The position numbers were made by a program, and so were the translations under genes. Under the pieces are notes generated by a model. It was not told where the DNA came from. It worked only from the letters and a program-made list of their open reading frames with translations, and did no database searches. A stretch of 64,000 bases of DNA. Origin: JAAFIM01 sp964467315 (GTDB lineage Bacteria > Bacteroidota > Bacteroidia > Chitinophagales > Saprospiraceae). This document shows, piece by piece, positions 23,211 through 33,700 of this stretch. Numbering within the stretch: position 1 is the first letter of the stretch; each line of letters starts with the position of its first letter. The stretch is from positions 1-64,000 of the forward strand of contig CAYXSA010000003.1 of NCBI GenBank assembly GCA_964467315.1, given 5' to 3'.

Positions 23211-23807
23211 ATGAATCTCCCGAACGCGCTCACGCTGATACGCATTTTCTTGGCTTTCTTCGTGCCCGCTATGGTTCTCGCCGACGATTTTTGGCTGCGC
23301 GTCGGCTCGGCAGTCGTTTTTGCCGTTGCCGCCTTCACCGATTGGTTCGATGGCTGGTACGCCCGCCGCCACAATCTCATCACCAAAATGGGGCAAATTC
23401 TCGACCCTATCGCCGATAAAATCCTTGTTTTAGGCTCTTTTGTCGTGCTTTCCGACTTCACAAATATAGCGATGTACTCCATTTGGTGGATCGTTCCGAT
23501 TTTCGTGCGCGAATTGGTCATCACCATCTACAGGCTCATTTTCCTGATGCAAACCCGCCCCGTCGTCGTCGCCGCCGAGTCTTGGGGCAAGGCAAAAACC
23601 GTTTTGCAGATGCTCACCCTGCCTTTTGCCTACTTTTTTTTCATGTTCAAAACCTATGGCGGCATCGAAATTGCCGTTTTGCAGTACATTTTATACGCCA
23701 TGTTGCTCGCCTCTTTGTACTTCACGACGCATTCGGGCATCGAATTTTTTGTCAAAAATTGGCAGGTTATCCGCAATCTGGGCAAAGCCGACAGCAAGGG
23801 AGCATAG
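23211..23807 (+). CDS. pgsA: CDP-diacylglycerol--glycerol-3-phosphate 3-phosphatidyltransferase
   Basis: A 198-residue membrane enzyme of the CDP-alcohol phosphatidyltransferase family, making phosphatidylglycerol phosphate from CDP-diacylglycerol and glycerol 3-phosphate. MNLPNALTLIRIFLAFFVP is the usual start; the catalytic signature DWFDGWYARRHNLITKMGQILDPIADK matches D-x2-DG-x2-AR-x8-G-x3-D-x3-D. About five TM helices follow. The motif and length fit PgsA rather than Pss or Cls. PE10 lies 51 bp downstream. Confidence 0.92.
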   Translation: MNLPNALTLIRIFLAFFVPAMVLADDFWLRVGSAVVFAVAAFTDWFDGWYARRHNLITKMGQILDPIADKILVLGSFVVLSDFTNIAMYSIWWIVPIFVRELVITIYRLIFLMQTRPVVVAAESWGKAKTVLQMLTLPFAYFFFMFKTYGGIEIAVLQYILYAMLLASLYFTTHSGIEFFVKNWQVIRNLGKADSKGA

Positions 23808-23858
23808 ATATTTGCCCTTAGATATTCGTTTTTTCGCTTCGCAGCAGGGCTACGCTGT

Positions 23859-23969
23859 TTTTGGGCGTGCCCGCAGCCCTAAAAAGGGGCTGCGGTCGGG
23901 CTATTTGGGGCGCAAATGTAGGGACAAGGCATGCCTTGTCCCTACAGCGCCCCTGCATATCCCTCACGC
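23859..23969 (+). repeat. Palindromic element PE10 (class I, extended)
   Basis: T-tract, GGGCGTGCCC, hairpin GCAGCCC-TAAAA-AGGGGCTGC, GGTCGGGCTAT, GGGGCGC, the palindrome TAGGGACAAGGC/GCCTTGTCCCTA, GCGCCCC, TATCCCTCACGC. Its middle is nearly the reverse complement of that of PE20. Outboard of the right end come a hairpin GCCCATGCC/GGCATGGGC and the 36-bp satellite at 24003. Confidence 0.85.
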
Positions 23970-24002
23970 GGCTTGCCCATGCCCAAAGGAGGCATGGGCG
24001 CT

Positions 24003-24038
24003 GGCTTTTCGCTTGAAATTCAAACAATTTGCTTGCAG
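24003..24038 (-). repeat. 36-bp satellite repeat, copy 1
   Basis: The minus strand reads CTGCAAGCAAATTGTT...GAAAAGCC and matches 57019-57054 at 33 of 36 positions. In both places it is separated from the TATCCCTCACGC end of a PE copy by one GC-rich hairpin, so it may be part of an extended form of the element. Confidence 0.75.
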
Positions 24039-24065
24039 CACCCGCTGCCTTATATCGCGGCATTT

Positions 24066-25640
24066 TTACTTGCCCGCGCAGGTAGAAAGCGGACTGCGTC
24101 GCTGCTTGTAGGGCAATAAAATATAAAGTTCCTTCCCTGTGGGGTCGTCCGTCCCAAAGTACTTGCGCCAATCTGCATCGTTAAGCGGCGCTTGCACAAG
24201 TTCGCAAAGCTCTTCGGCATATACACGCATATCCGTCTGCCAACTGCGAATAACGCCGTCTTGAGTGCCCGTGTACATCTGCTTGCTATCGGGCGAAAAG
24301 GCGACAGATACCACCCAATCGCTCTGCGCTTGCAGCCGAATGGGCACAAATTTGGGGTCTCTAAATGGCTGAATATATTCGCCCCTATAATACTCGCTTT
24401 CCGCTTCTATCGTCCAAATCGAAGCCGTTTTATCCAAACTCGCTACGCCGAGCAGCTTACTATCGGGGCTGAAAACAATTTCCTCGATAACAGCGCTATG
24501 AAAATACTGCATTTCGGGCGTGTACCAGCCGTCGGAAGATATTCTAAGAAAATCCCAGATACGCAAACCGCCATCATGGTAGCCGATAGCGAGGTATTTG
24601 CCATTGGGGCTACAGGCGATAGCGCTGCATTTGGCGTTGGCGGCAAATTTATTTTCCAGCGCCCATTCTCTTTTTAGGGTATTATTTGCCCAATTATAGA
24701 TTTGGGGCTGACTGCTATCGCCCACGCAAAAAAGGTATTGCCCATCGTTGGTAACAGCCATTTTTTCTACATTTTTTGCGTCTTGGGCGAGGATTTTCGC
24801 CGCCTTATCGCCCAGCCTCGCCATTTGTAGGCTGCCGTCGCTGCTGGCAAAAACAATGAGCGCTTCTTCCGTTGTGTCGCTGTTGGGTATCGTTAGTATA
24901 GCCCTTAGCCTGCCGCTGCCTTCTATGCTTATGCTGCGGGGGGGCTGATGGGGGCGCTCGCGCTCAAAGACTTTTATATACGCATCATTACCCCCGCAAA
25001 GGAGATATTTACCGTCCTGCGTTATCGCCATCGCCCGCATAGCTGCCCTATTTTGTCCCATAACATCGGGAAGTTCGGCGCTTAAGGGGCGAGTACCATC
25101 AGCAAAAATGCGGACTTCTTCGCCCGCCCAACGGAACAAATAGCCCGCGCTTCCCAGTGCATACACGAGCGAATCGCGCACACAAATCGCCCGCAGCGAG
25201 CCCATGCGCTTTATACCCGCAGGCGGACGATGCAGCTTTGTGCGGGGGCGCAAATTATCCAGCGCTACAAAAAGCGCCCAATAAATATAGCTATCATCGT
25301 CCCTTCCTCCCGTTATTTTGTTTAGCTCGTAGGCTTCGCAAGCAAGCAGGGCGGCTACGTTTTTATCCGTTGCATCGAGCGATTTTAGGGCTATATTTTG
25401 CGCCAACGAACGTATTTTGTAGCGCAAATGACGGTTTGCTTTGTTGATAGCTTCCTCCTCTGGGGAGGGGGTATAGATTCCCCTTTCAATATCCGCGATG
25501 CGCTTCTGTTCTAAGGCATCGGCGAGGGCTTTTTCGGCGCGAGCTTTTTCAACTTGGGCTTTTTTGCTGCTGGTTTTTGCTTTTTGGGCATATAGGTCGC
25601 CCACGAAAATTAGCAATAAGACCAAAAAAAGTAATTTCAT
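24066..25640 (-). CDS. Secreted WD40 beta-propeller protein, paralogue of the neighbouring STAND protein
   Basis: A 524-residue protein with a signal peptide (KLLFLVLLLIFVGDLYAQ), a short coiled coil (SSKKAQVEKARAEKALADALEQKRIADI) and a helical segment LAQNIALKSLDATDKNVAALLACEAYELNK, then WD40-like repeats (GSLRAICVRDSLVYALGSAGYLFRW; AMAITQDGKYLLCGGNDAYIKVFE; AIACSPNGKYLAIGYHDGGLRIWD; VAFSPDSKQMYTGTQDGVIRSW). It ends WRKYFGTDDPTGKELYILLPY. It is homologous along its length to the C-terminal half of the protein at 26042-29410, so a duplication with loss of the ATPase and TM parts is likely. Expected in the periplasm. Confidence 0.85.
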   Translation of the reverse strand: MKLLFLVLLLIFVGDLYAQKAKTSSKKAQVEKARAEKALADALEQKRIADIERGIYTPSPEEEAINKANRHLRYKIRSLAQNIALKSLDATDKNVAALLACEAYELNKITGGRDDDSYIYWALFVALDNLRPRTKLHRPPAGIKRMGSLRAICVRDSLVYALGSAGYLFRWAGEEVRIFADGTRPLSAELPDVMGQNRAAMRAMAITQDGKYLLCGGNDAYIKVFERERPHQPPRSISIEGSGRLRAILTIPNSDTTEEALIVFASSDGSLQMARLGDKAAKILAQDAKNVEKMAVTNDGQYLFCVGDSSQPQIYNWANNTLKREWALENKFAANAKCSAIACSPNGKYLAIGYHDGGLRIWDFLRISSDGWYTPEMQYFHSAVIEEIVFSPDSKLLGVASLDKTASIWTIEAESEYYRGEYIQPFRDPKFVPIRLQAQSDWVVSVAFSPDSKQMYTGTQDGVIRSWQTDMRVYAEELCELVQAPLNDADWRKYFGTDDPTGKELYILLPYKQRRSPLSTCAGK

Positions 25641-25664
25641 GCGGTTAATTGGTTTTCATGGGTA

Positions 25665-25758
25665 TTTTTTTTGGGCGTGCCCCCGCGCAAAGCGCGGGGT
25701 CGGGCTATCCGTTGCAGGGCAGCCACAAGGGCTGCCCCTACACTACTATCCCTCACGC
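25665..25758 (+). repeat. Palindromic element PE11 (class I)
   Basis: T-tract 24 bp upstream of the WD40 gene ATG, GGGCGTGCCC, hairpin CCGCGC-AAA-GCGCGG, GGTCGGGCTATCC, GGGCAGCC/GGCTGCCC, CTATCCCTCACGC. The rest of the 401-bp gap up to 26041 holds no gene; it contains the GTAC-bounded repeat at 25975. Confidence 0.85.
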
Positions 25759-25974
25759 ATGGGCAATCGGGCGATGCTGCCAATTTGTATCTCTTTCCTC
25801 CAAAAAGACAGCCGCCGCGCCGCACCTCTAAGGGCACAGCGCAGCGGCTTTCATTCATTTTAACGCGGAGTACAGATTGAACTGCGTATTCTAAGCTGCT
25901 TGAGCTATCTTATTGCAACATAGGCGGCAGCTATTCACACACATTTTAAGTACTTGCTACAGATGCTGACTTTA

Positions 25975-26024
25975 GGCGGCATTGTACCAGCGACGCGAGC
26001 CGAAGGCGAGCGGCGCAGTACCTA
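25975..26024 (+). repeat. GTAC-bounded palindromic repeat, copy 1
   Basis: GGCGGCATTGTACCAGCG, then a CGCGAGCCGAAGGCGAGCG hairpin, then GCGCAGTACCTA. The same ends occur inverted at 60837-60875 with a shorter middle. The GTAC(C/T) boxes at both sides are inverted repeats. Confidence 0.7.
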
Positions 26025-26041
26025 AAACACCAAGTCGTCTA

Positions 26042-29000
26042 TTACTTATCGCGCAACTGGTCAAACTCGCCACCGCAGGTAGAAAGCGGGGTACGTCTGC
26101 CGCCGTCGGGGATAAGTATGTAGAGTTCGCGGTTCGTTTCGTCGTCTGTGCCGATGTACTTGCGCCAATTGTTGTCGCTAAGGTTGGCTTGCACACGGCG
26201 GCAAATTTCGTCGGCGTATAAGTCCATATTGGTTTCCCAAATTTTGACTACCCCGTTTTGCGTTCCCGTAAACATACGCTTATTATCAGGCGAGAAGACA
26301 ACGGACATCACCCAATCGTCATGGTCTGTGAGTTTGATAGGCACAAATTTCTCGTCCGTGAAGGGCTGGATATTTTCGCCTGTATACTCGTCGCGGGCTT
26401 CCATCGTCCACATCGAAGCGGCTTTGTCCATACTCGCAGCGCCGAGCAGTGCACTATTGGCGCTGAAAGCTAAGTCGTGTATAGTTGCGGTGTGGAATAC
26501 GCGCATTTCGGGCACGTACCAGCCTGTTTTAGCGATTTTATCAAAGTCCCAGATACGCACGCCGCCATTGCTGTAGCCGATGGCGAGATACTTACCGTTG
26601 TTGCTGGTGGCTACTGCGGTAGCTTTGGGCACGAGGCGTTGATTGGCGGAGTTGTTGGCTACGGCGAACTTATCCATCAGCACGACCTCTTTTTTGACGG
26701 TATTATCTTTAGCGTCTTGTCCGAGATTGAGTACTACGGGGCGGTCATTTTCGCCAACGCAGAACAGATATTGCCCGTCGTTGGTTACTGCCATTTTCAC
26801 TACATCGTAGAGTTCTTTGGCGATAACTTTTGCTTTTTTATCGCCGAGCGAAGCGAGTTGTAGTGTGCCGTCTGTGGTAGCAAATATCACCGTCGATTCT
26901 TTAGCTTGGTCGGTTTTGGGCATCATGACGATGGTCGTAATTTTGCCAAAACCTTCTTGCTGTATAACGCGGGGCGGTGTGCCTGGCAGAGCGGGGTCAA
27001 ATACCTGCAAATGCAGATTTTCGCCGCCGCGTATGAGGTTTTTGCCGTCTGGGGTCATGACCATTGCGCGATAAACGGCGGGATCATGTCCGATGACTTG
27101 GGGTAGGTTGGCGGGTTTGCGGTGGTCGGCAAACTTATCGAAAGTTTGGTTTTTCCATTGCAGCAAATAGCCCTCGCTACCTGTGGTGTATATCATGGAG
27201 TCTTTGACGCAGATAGCGCGGACAGTACCGATACGCTTAACGCCTGCGGGAGGGTCTTGGAGGCTATTGAAGCGATTGTTGAGATTATCGTTGGCTTCGT
27301 AGAGTGCTTTATAGACGTAAGCGTCATAAGGTTTGCCTTTGTTCACTTTGTTGAGCGCATGGGCTTCTTTGGCGAGCAGGGCTTCTACGTTTTCGTCCGT
27401 TACGTCGAGCGATTTTACGGCTATGGACTGTGCGAGCGAAAGACCTTTGATACGCAGGGCGGTATTGGTAGCGGCGATGGCGCGTTCGCGCTCCAACTCG
27501 GCTATGGTTTTTGCTTCGTCGGCGAGTCGTCGTTGAATATCGGCGAGGCGTTTAGCTTCGAGGGCTGCTAATTTTTCTTTCTCGGCTCTGGCTTTTTCGT
27601 CTAAGGCTGCTTTGGCGCTTTTCTCTGCATCGGTAGCGGCTTTTAGCGCTATGGTGGTAGCGTTGGCGGCTTTTTCGCTTTCCGATTGGGCGCGAGCGGC
27701 GAAGATTTTGGCATAGAAGGCGTTTTGGTCAGCCTCTTGCTTGCGCAGTTCGGAGAGATATTGTAGGCGTTGGGCTTCTTGGGCGCTGCGATAAGCGTCT
27801 TTGGCGTTGCGGTTGGCGCTGCGGATAGCGATAAGCGCCACACCGAGCAAGAGCACGCAAACCAAACCGAAGAGGGCAGAGCCAGCAGCGATAAGCGTAG
27901 CGGAGCGCATACGGCGGTTTTGCTCGTATTCTACCCGACCTAAGGCGGCATTGTGTTCGGCTTCGCTGTCTTCGAGAAATTTTATCGTTTCTACAAAACT
28001 TGGGTGATAGCGGTCTGCCCATGCCTTCGTAGGCGGCAGTGCGGTCAACTCAAACTGTGCGGGTTTTGCCCATTTCAGACCGATAGTTAGCTCGGGGTCT
28101 GCGTATAAGCTGCCTTCGCCTTTGTTGTACAAAGAGGCATCGGCGGCTATGCGGCGATAGAGTGTAGCAGATTCGTGTTCGTCCTTCACCCAGCCGCTAA
28201 GGGTCTGCCAGCGCGTAAGCAAGCATTCGTGGGCGATGGTGATAACCGTATCTTCGTCGATAGCGGCTACCTCGGGTGCGTTCAAAAACTGTCTGCCTGT
28301 CTGACTAAAGATATGCACCACTAGACGCACCTCATTGAAAGGGGCTTCCGTAAGGTTCATGATCTCTTTTATCGTCATGGGGCGGCGTACGGGCTTGCCT
28401 TCGGGGCCGTTTTCGGAGAGTCCTTTGAACATACGCTCCGTGATTTGGCGCTTGTTCGATTCCTCTTCATTAACTTCGGCGTAGGCTTCTTCTGCGTGGC
28501 GATGCAAGGACTCTTTCAATCCGCCGACAGCCGTATAATGCTTGATGCCGAGCGGGGTTTTGTCGTAGTCTTTTTCGTTGCCTACCCAGTTTTCCCATGA
28601 ACGCATCATGGCGTGTTGTAGCACAGCGAGTTCGTCGAAGTCGTCGCCTGCATCAGACAAGATAAGATTTACCAAAGCTCCATCGACAACGGCACCTACC
28701 TGTGCGGCGGGGGCGATTATCGCTTTTTTGAGGTCTTCGGTTTTCATGCGCGGCATGAGGAATTGACCGTCGTTTATCGCCTCTGGTAAGCCGCGAAACT
28801 CGGTACAAAGCCCCAGCGCCGAAGAGCGCATCGTGAGCACGATATAAACGGGAAAATCTTTTTGGCGGCTGGCATTGAGGAGCAGGCTGACAAAGGCGGC
28901 GGCTTCTTCTTCAGTCGTCGTGCCATTGCGTTGTGCGTAGCGGAAAATATCCTCAAATTGGTCGATGACAATCATCAAGTTTTCGCGCTTTACGCCCGAT

Positions 29001-29410
29001 TGCTTGAAGGCTTCGACAATGCCCAAACTACCGCGACGAAGCAAGGCTTCGACCACGGCGGGATAATTTGGATCCATCATCTCGTTTGGATGCAATACGC
29101 CGCGTTGGGCGAGTTGCTTTGCCAAATTGCCTATCGGATTATTGCCAACAGAGCAGACGGCTATGCGCCAATTCGTGCCCGCTTGACCCGCGAAACCGTC
29201 GCGCAGGCGCGGCTCCAATGCCGCTTTTACCAGAGAGGATTTGCCGCTGCCAGCTGTGCCCACGACCGCCAAAAAGCGATTGGAGCGCAGTTTGCGCAGT
29301 AGCTCGTCCAACTGACGCTCTCGCCCGAAAAAGTATTGGCGCTCGCCTTTCTCAAATGAGCGTAACCCAGGATAGGGCGCGAGCTGAACGAGGGTATCGA
29401 ATGTTAGCAT
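26042..29410 (-). CDS. STAND-type ATPase with TM helix, coiled coil and WD40 propeller
   Basis: About 1122 residues. Residues 10-40 carry the PYPGLRSFEKGERQYFFGRE entry motif of nSTAND1-type proteins; Walker A GTAGSGKS at 51-58; Walker B LMIVIDQFED at 146-154; TMRSSAL sensor-like motif near 193. A winged-helix-like region follows, then one TM helix at 503-529, a long Ala/Lys/Glu coiled coil (about 531-650) and WD40 repeats to the end. The ATPase is predicted cytosolic and the propeller periplasmic. STAND ATPases are signal-gated switches in regulation, cell death or defence; which applies here is unknown. ATG at 29410 is preferred; 29455 is an alternative start. Confidence 0.87.
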   Translation of the reverse strand: MLTFDTLVQLAPYPGLRSFEKGERQYFFGRERQLDELLRKLRSNRFLAVVGTAGSGKSSLVKAALEPRLRDGFAGQAGTNWRIAVCSVGNNPIGNLAKQLAQRGVLHPNEMMDPNYPAVVEALLRRGSLGIVEAFKQSGVKRENLMIVIDQFEDIFRYAQRNGTTTEEEAAAFVSLLLNASRQKDFPVYIVLTMRSSALGLCTEFRGLPEAINDGQFLMPRMKTEDLKKAIIAPAAQVGAVVDGALVNLILSDAGDDFDELAVLQHAMMRSWENWVGNEKDYDKTPLGIKHYTAVGGLKESLHRHAEEAYAEVNEEESNKRQITERMFKGLSENGPEGKPVRRPMTIKEIMNLTEAPFNEVRLVVHIFSQTGRQFLNAPEVAAIDEDTVITIAHECLLTRWQTLSGWVKDEHESATLYRRIAADASLYNKGEGSLYADPELTIGLKWAKPAQFELTALPPTKAWADRYHPSFVETIKFLEDSEAEHNAALGRVEYEQNRRMRSATLIAAGSALFGLVCVLLLGVALIAIRSANRNAKDAYRSAQEAQRLQYLSELRKQEADQNAFYAKIFAARAQSESEKAANATTIALKAATDAEKSAKAALDEKARAEKEKLAALEAKRLADIQRRLADEAKTIAELERERAIAATNTALRIKGLSLAQSIAVKSLDVTDENVEALLAKEAHALNKVNKGKPYDAYVYKALYEANDNLNNRFNSLQDPPAGVKRIGTVRAICVKDSMIYTTGSEGYLLQWKNQTFDKFADHRKPANLPQVIGHDPAVYRAMVMTPDGKNLIRGGENLHLQVFDPALPGTPPRVIQQEGFGKITTIVMMPKTDQAKESTVIFATTDGTLQLASLGDKKAKVIAKELYDVVKMAVTNDGQYLFCVGENDRPVVLNLGQDAKDNTVKKEVVLMDKFAVANNSANQRLVPKATAVATSNNGKYLAIGYSNGGVRIWDFDKIAKTGWYVPEMRVFHTATIHDLAFSANSALLGAASMDKAASMWTMEARDEYTGENIQPFTDEKFVPIKLTDHDDWVMSVVFSPDNKRMFTGTQNGVVKIWETNMDLYADEICRRVQANLSDNNWRKYIGTDDETNRELYILIPDGGRRTPLSTCGGEFDQLRDK

Positions 29411-29499
29411 ATCGGAGAGGCTTTGAGGAGGGGGATTTGCAGATTGGGGGAACAAAAATAAAGCATGGATTTACCGTAATAGGTTCGGGTATGGCGTTT

Positions 29500-29656
29500 G
29501 CGTGAGGGATAGGAGCGGAACCACCGAGCAGGCGCAGCCTGCGAAGGTGATGCAGCGTATAGCCCGACCCCGCGCCGCGTAGAGCCGCAATAAATTGCGG
29601 CTCCCGTCCGCGCCTCTTTGGCGCGGCGGGCGGCGTGGGGGCACGCCCAAAAAAAA
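29500..29656 (-). repeat. Palindromic element PE12 (class I)
   Basis: GCGTGAGGGATAGGAGCGG, a GCAGGCGC/GCGCCTGC-like hairpin, ATAGCCCGACCCCGCG, palindrome AGAGCCGCAA/TTGCGGCTC, hairpin GCGCC-TCTTT-GGCGC, GGGGGCACGCCC, A-tract. Its left part resembles that of PE4. The remaining 137 bp before the response regulator hold no gene. Confidence 0.85.
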
Positions 29657-29793
29657 GGTTTATTTCTGCGCTGATTTCGAATATGGGGCAATACAGCGAA
29701 AAACGCAGCAATGAACGTGCGCAATTTACGCTATTTTCGCCAATCGACAAAGGGCAAGCGCGAAAATAATTTTCTTTTTCGATAACTGCGACC

Positions 29794-30507
29794 CTAATCC
29801 TGAAATTTGTAACCGATGCCTTTGATGGTTTTGATGTAATCTTCGCCGATTTTTTCGCGGATTTTGCGGATATGCACGTCGATTGTGCGGTTGCCGACTA
29901 TCACATCGCTGCCCCAGACTTGGGCAAAAATTTCCTCCCGCGTGAAGACCTTATTCGGCTTGGTAGCGAGCAAAAAAAGCAGCTCAAATTCCTTTTTGGC
30001 GAAGACCAGCGGCTCCGTTTCGGACTGTTTAAAAACGAGATATTGTTCTCGGTCTATGCACAATTCGCCCAAATTTATGACTTTTTCATTTTTAACTTCT
30101 ACCGTTTCTCCCCCCTCCGTGCTGCCCGCTCGGCGCAAAAGCGCGGCGATGCGGCTCAAAAGGACGCGCGGGCGCACGGGCTTGGATATATAGTCGTCGC
30201 CGCCGACCTCAAAACCTGCGATTTGCGAATAATCTTCGCTGCGCGCGGTCAAAAAAGCTATCAAAGTGTCCTTAAAATCGGGGTTTTGGCGCAGCTCTCG
30301 GCAGACCTCCACGCCGTCCATTTCGGGCATCATCACATCGAGTAAAATCAAGTGTGGCTGCATCTTTCGTGCTTGTTGCAGCGCCTCTACGCCGTTGCGT
30401 GCTGTGCTGACTTGGTAGCCTTCTTTGATGAGGTTGTAGCAGACGAATTCCAAAATGTCGGGCTCGTCGTCGGCTATCAATATCCTATAATCTTGATTGC
30501 TTTTCAT
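29794..30507 (-). CDS. OmpR/PhoB-type response regulator, orphan
   Basis: A 237-residue two-domain regulator. The receiver (residues 5-125) has the acidic pair DDE at 13-15, phosphoacceptor Asp57 in LLDVMMPEMDG, the LTAR threonine and the K in DDYISKP. The winged helix (about 145-237) includes FELLFLLATKPNKVFTREEIFAQVWG and RTIDVHIRKIREKIG ending TIKGIGYKF. It would bind DNA as a dimer after phosphorylation. No histidine kinase is adjacent, so its partner is unknown. Confidence 0.92.
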   Translation of the reverse strand: MKSNQDYRILIADDEPDILEFVCYNLIKEGYQVSTARNGVEALQQARKMQPHLILLDVMMPEMDGVEVCRELRQNPDFKDTLIAFLTARSEDYSQIAGFEVGGDDYISKPVRPRVLLSRIAALLRRAGSTEGGETVEVKNEKVINLGELCIDREQYLVFKQSETEPLVFAKKEFELLFLLATKPNKVFTREEIFAQVWGSDVIVGNRTIDVHIRKIREKIGEDYIKTIKGIGYKFQD

Positions 30508-30589
30508 GTGGTGTAGCGCTGATTTTGCGCCAAAGTTACCGCTTTTTTGGCAGACCTTTATGTTTACTTATCGTTAAACTATGCAGATA

Positions 30590-30696
30590 TTTTGGGCGTG
30601 CCCGCCCTCCTTAAAGGTCGGGCGGTCGGGCTATTCGGGGCAGACCTGTGCTGCCTTAGGGCAGACACATTGGTCTGCCCCTACTATCCCTCACGC
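30590..30696 (+). repeat. Palindromic element PE13 (class I)
   Basis: T-tract, GGGCGTGCCC, hairpin GCCC...GGGC, GGTCGGGCTATTC, GGGGCAGACC/GGTCTGCCCC with a short inner arm, CTATCCCTCACGC. A satellite hairpin (CGCGCC-AAAGG-GGCGCG) follows outboard, then the helicase stop codon. Confidence 0.85.
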
Positions 30697-30744
30697 GCCT
30701 TGCCCACGCGCCAAAGGGGCGCGGGGCGCAAACCCTTGCCGCAC

Positions 30745-33700
30745 TTATTCGTCCATACTCTCCACTTCGGGGTGCGAAAAGCTATCTATAGGCTGTATCC
30801 GCTGCGTAAAGGCGCACCACTTGCAGCCCCGCTGCCCGCAGGCATTAGAAAAATCAAGCAGCATAATTTTGTCATAAGTCGAGCGCAAAAGCTGGCGGAA
30901 AAAATGCGTGCCCTCCGTCGTTATCTCTATCTGTTTTTGCTCAAAATGCCCCTTATAATTGGGCGTAAGATAGTCGATTTCTGCCTGCAAAACGGGGTAG
31001 GGCGATATATTTGCCTGCTCTACGAGCAACTTATAAAACATCAACTGCCGCCAATATGCGCCCCCATTCGGATTGTTGGCAGAAGGTGCGGCGAGCCTTT
31101 CCGAGCTGGTTTTGCCCGTCTTGTAGTCGCTTATCAGCCAAAAAGGCGAATGCTGCGGCGAAGGTTTTACGAGCCGCATCTTGTCGATAATGCCCGTCAT
31201 CGGCACTCCGTCGACCTCTATCTGCCGAAAATAACGCTCCGTATACACTGCCTGATACTGTAGCTGCTGTGTCCATTCTTCTACTCGGCTTTCGTAGTAA
31301 GCAGGCAACTGCTGATTTATCCACTGCCGATAGTAGCTTTTTTGCTCCTGCGCTATCGGCTGCAGATTCAAAGCCTCTTGAGCGTAGGTCATCAACTGCT
31401 CCATAGGCGGCAAACTCCCGCCCTGCCGCGCCGCATGGTCGAATAACCTTTTCAAGGCATCGTGCAATGCCGTACCGAACAAAGCCTCATAACTCGTCGT
31501 ATGCGGAATCCGCAGCAAGTACTCATAATAGAAGGACAAAGGACAATACAAGTACGCATTCAGCGCCGAAGCCGAAAACTGAAAGCCCTTTAGCAAAGCC
31601 CGCAGATGGTCGGCAGATACCTCAAAAGGCAAAACCGAACGCCCCGACAAACGCATCAGCAGCGTAGTCTGCGCCGCTTGCACCGCCTGCGAAGGCAGGG
31701 TGACGTACTCTCTGCGTATACGCAACTGGCTTTCGTACTGCAAAAGCTCATCAACGAAACGGCTGCATTGCTGTACCCGCTCGTCTGAAGAGCGCTGATA
31801 ATAGGACAAATACAAGCCCTGTTTTGCCCGCGTCATCGCCACATAAAAGAGCCTGCGCGAAGCCTCCAAAGCGTCCGTATCATCAGAAAAAGAAAGCGTA
31901 TCGGGTAGCGGAAATTGGTGTACTCTGTGCTCACTTACAGGCTCCCAAAAATCCGCCAAACAGTTGATAACGAATACATGGCGGAACTCCAGCCCCTTCG
32001 CGCTGTGGGCGGTGAGCAACTGCACACCCTGCTCCGAAAAATCGTTTTTCTGCAAACCCAATTCCAAGCGATTATCTTCCATCTTCTGCCAAATGTCCAG
32101 CAATTCCTGCACATCGGCATCGGCGCGGCGCTCGCCCTCTCTTTGCACAAAATCCAAAAAAGTATACAAAACCTCCAAATGCCAAGCCTTTTGCTCGCTG
32201 TCTAAAACATGCCGCAAAAGCCCGCTGCGATTGAATAATTGCTCCACCCATTCGGGCAGCGTGAGCGTAGCGCGGCGCGAGAGCAATAGGTCGACAAACT
32301 CTACAAATTCCGTTATTTGCTCCCCGCTCCGCAAACCCAAAGTCGACAGTAAAGCCCCATCGCGCAGCAAGTCCAACCAATGCACTGCCTCGCCCTTTGC
32401 CCTGCGCGCCGAAAATTCTTTACTCAAGAGCGCTAAATCTGAAGGTAAAATAGCAAAGTACTCATAATGCAAAATCTCAAATAAAAGATGCTCGCCCGAA
32501 TACGGCTCCGCCAACTCCGCAGCAAAAAAACGCATCATCTGCCGCAGATTCAGCATGATCGGCAGCTGGAAAATATCTATACGCCGCTTGGTCTGATAGG
32601 AAATACCCTGCTTTTCGAGCAGTCGCACCAAATTGCGCGCCTGCTTATGCCGAGCGAAAATAATCGCTATCTCATGCAGGGGGCAACCCGCTTCTTTGAG
32701 CTGCTCGATGCGGCGCACGATGTCGATTTCTTCTTGTAATTGATTCGGATAAATCCTCAAATGCGTATCCATCGCCTCCGTGAGCGCATGCGGCGCTACT
32801 GCAAAAAGCTGCTTCCCATCGCTTAGTACGCCGATTTGGCTGATAAGGCGGATTTTATTTTGGTCTATGAGCAGCTTCGCCGCATCTAAAATCGGCTGGG
32901 TGGAGCGGTAATTTTCTTGCAGTTGTACCAAAACCATTCTTTCGGCATAGCGATGGAAAAAATCCAAAGTATTCTGCAAGCGCGCGCCCTGAAACTCATA
33001 AATTGCTTGGTCATCGTCGCCTACCACAAATATATTGGGATTGTCCTCCCAGTACGAAAGCAGCAAGTCGACCAGTTGTTTTTGTGCCCCATTCGTATCC
33101 TGAAATTCATCTATCAGCACATATAAATACTGCTCCTGATAGCGGCGTAATAGATGTTCATGCGCTTCAAACGCCTCGATTACCCACAAAATCATATCCT
33201 CAAAATCGTATCTTCCTTTTTCTTCGAGCGTAGCGCGATAGTCGGTGAGCAGGGCAGCTGCAGCCGAAAGGCGCTCCATTCGTTGGGTGGCTTCATCGAT
33301 TTTGTCCTGTTTTAGTTCGCCCTTTTGGTAGGTTTTTCCATTGCGCTGATAGATAAAATCGGCACGCGTGGGCAAGGATTCGAGGTATTCGGCGCATTTT
33401 TCTTGCACCTGCTGCACGCTCCAGCCTTCCTTTTTCATGGTTTGCATCAGGTGGGTTAGATGCTGCTCATAAAAATAGGGCGAGGCATGCGTGCGGCGTA
33501 GCGGGTGGCGAATGGAGCGATTTAGGAGAATTTCGCGCACGATTTCTATGCGTTCCAGCTCGCTCAAGGGCTGCAAACGCCGCTGCCCAAACATGTCGGC
33601 ATTTTCCTGTATGATCTTATTGCAAAAGGAATGAAAGGTAAAAATATGCACCCGATGCGCCTCCGCTCCGATAAATTCCGTCAGCCGCTCGCGCATCGCC

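Noticed and set aside
30547..31263. 238-residue plus-strand open frame over PE13 and the helicase 3' end
   Set aside because: It is antisense to the well-supported nuclease domain, shows no family features and starts in repeat sequence.
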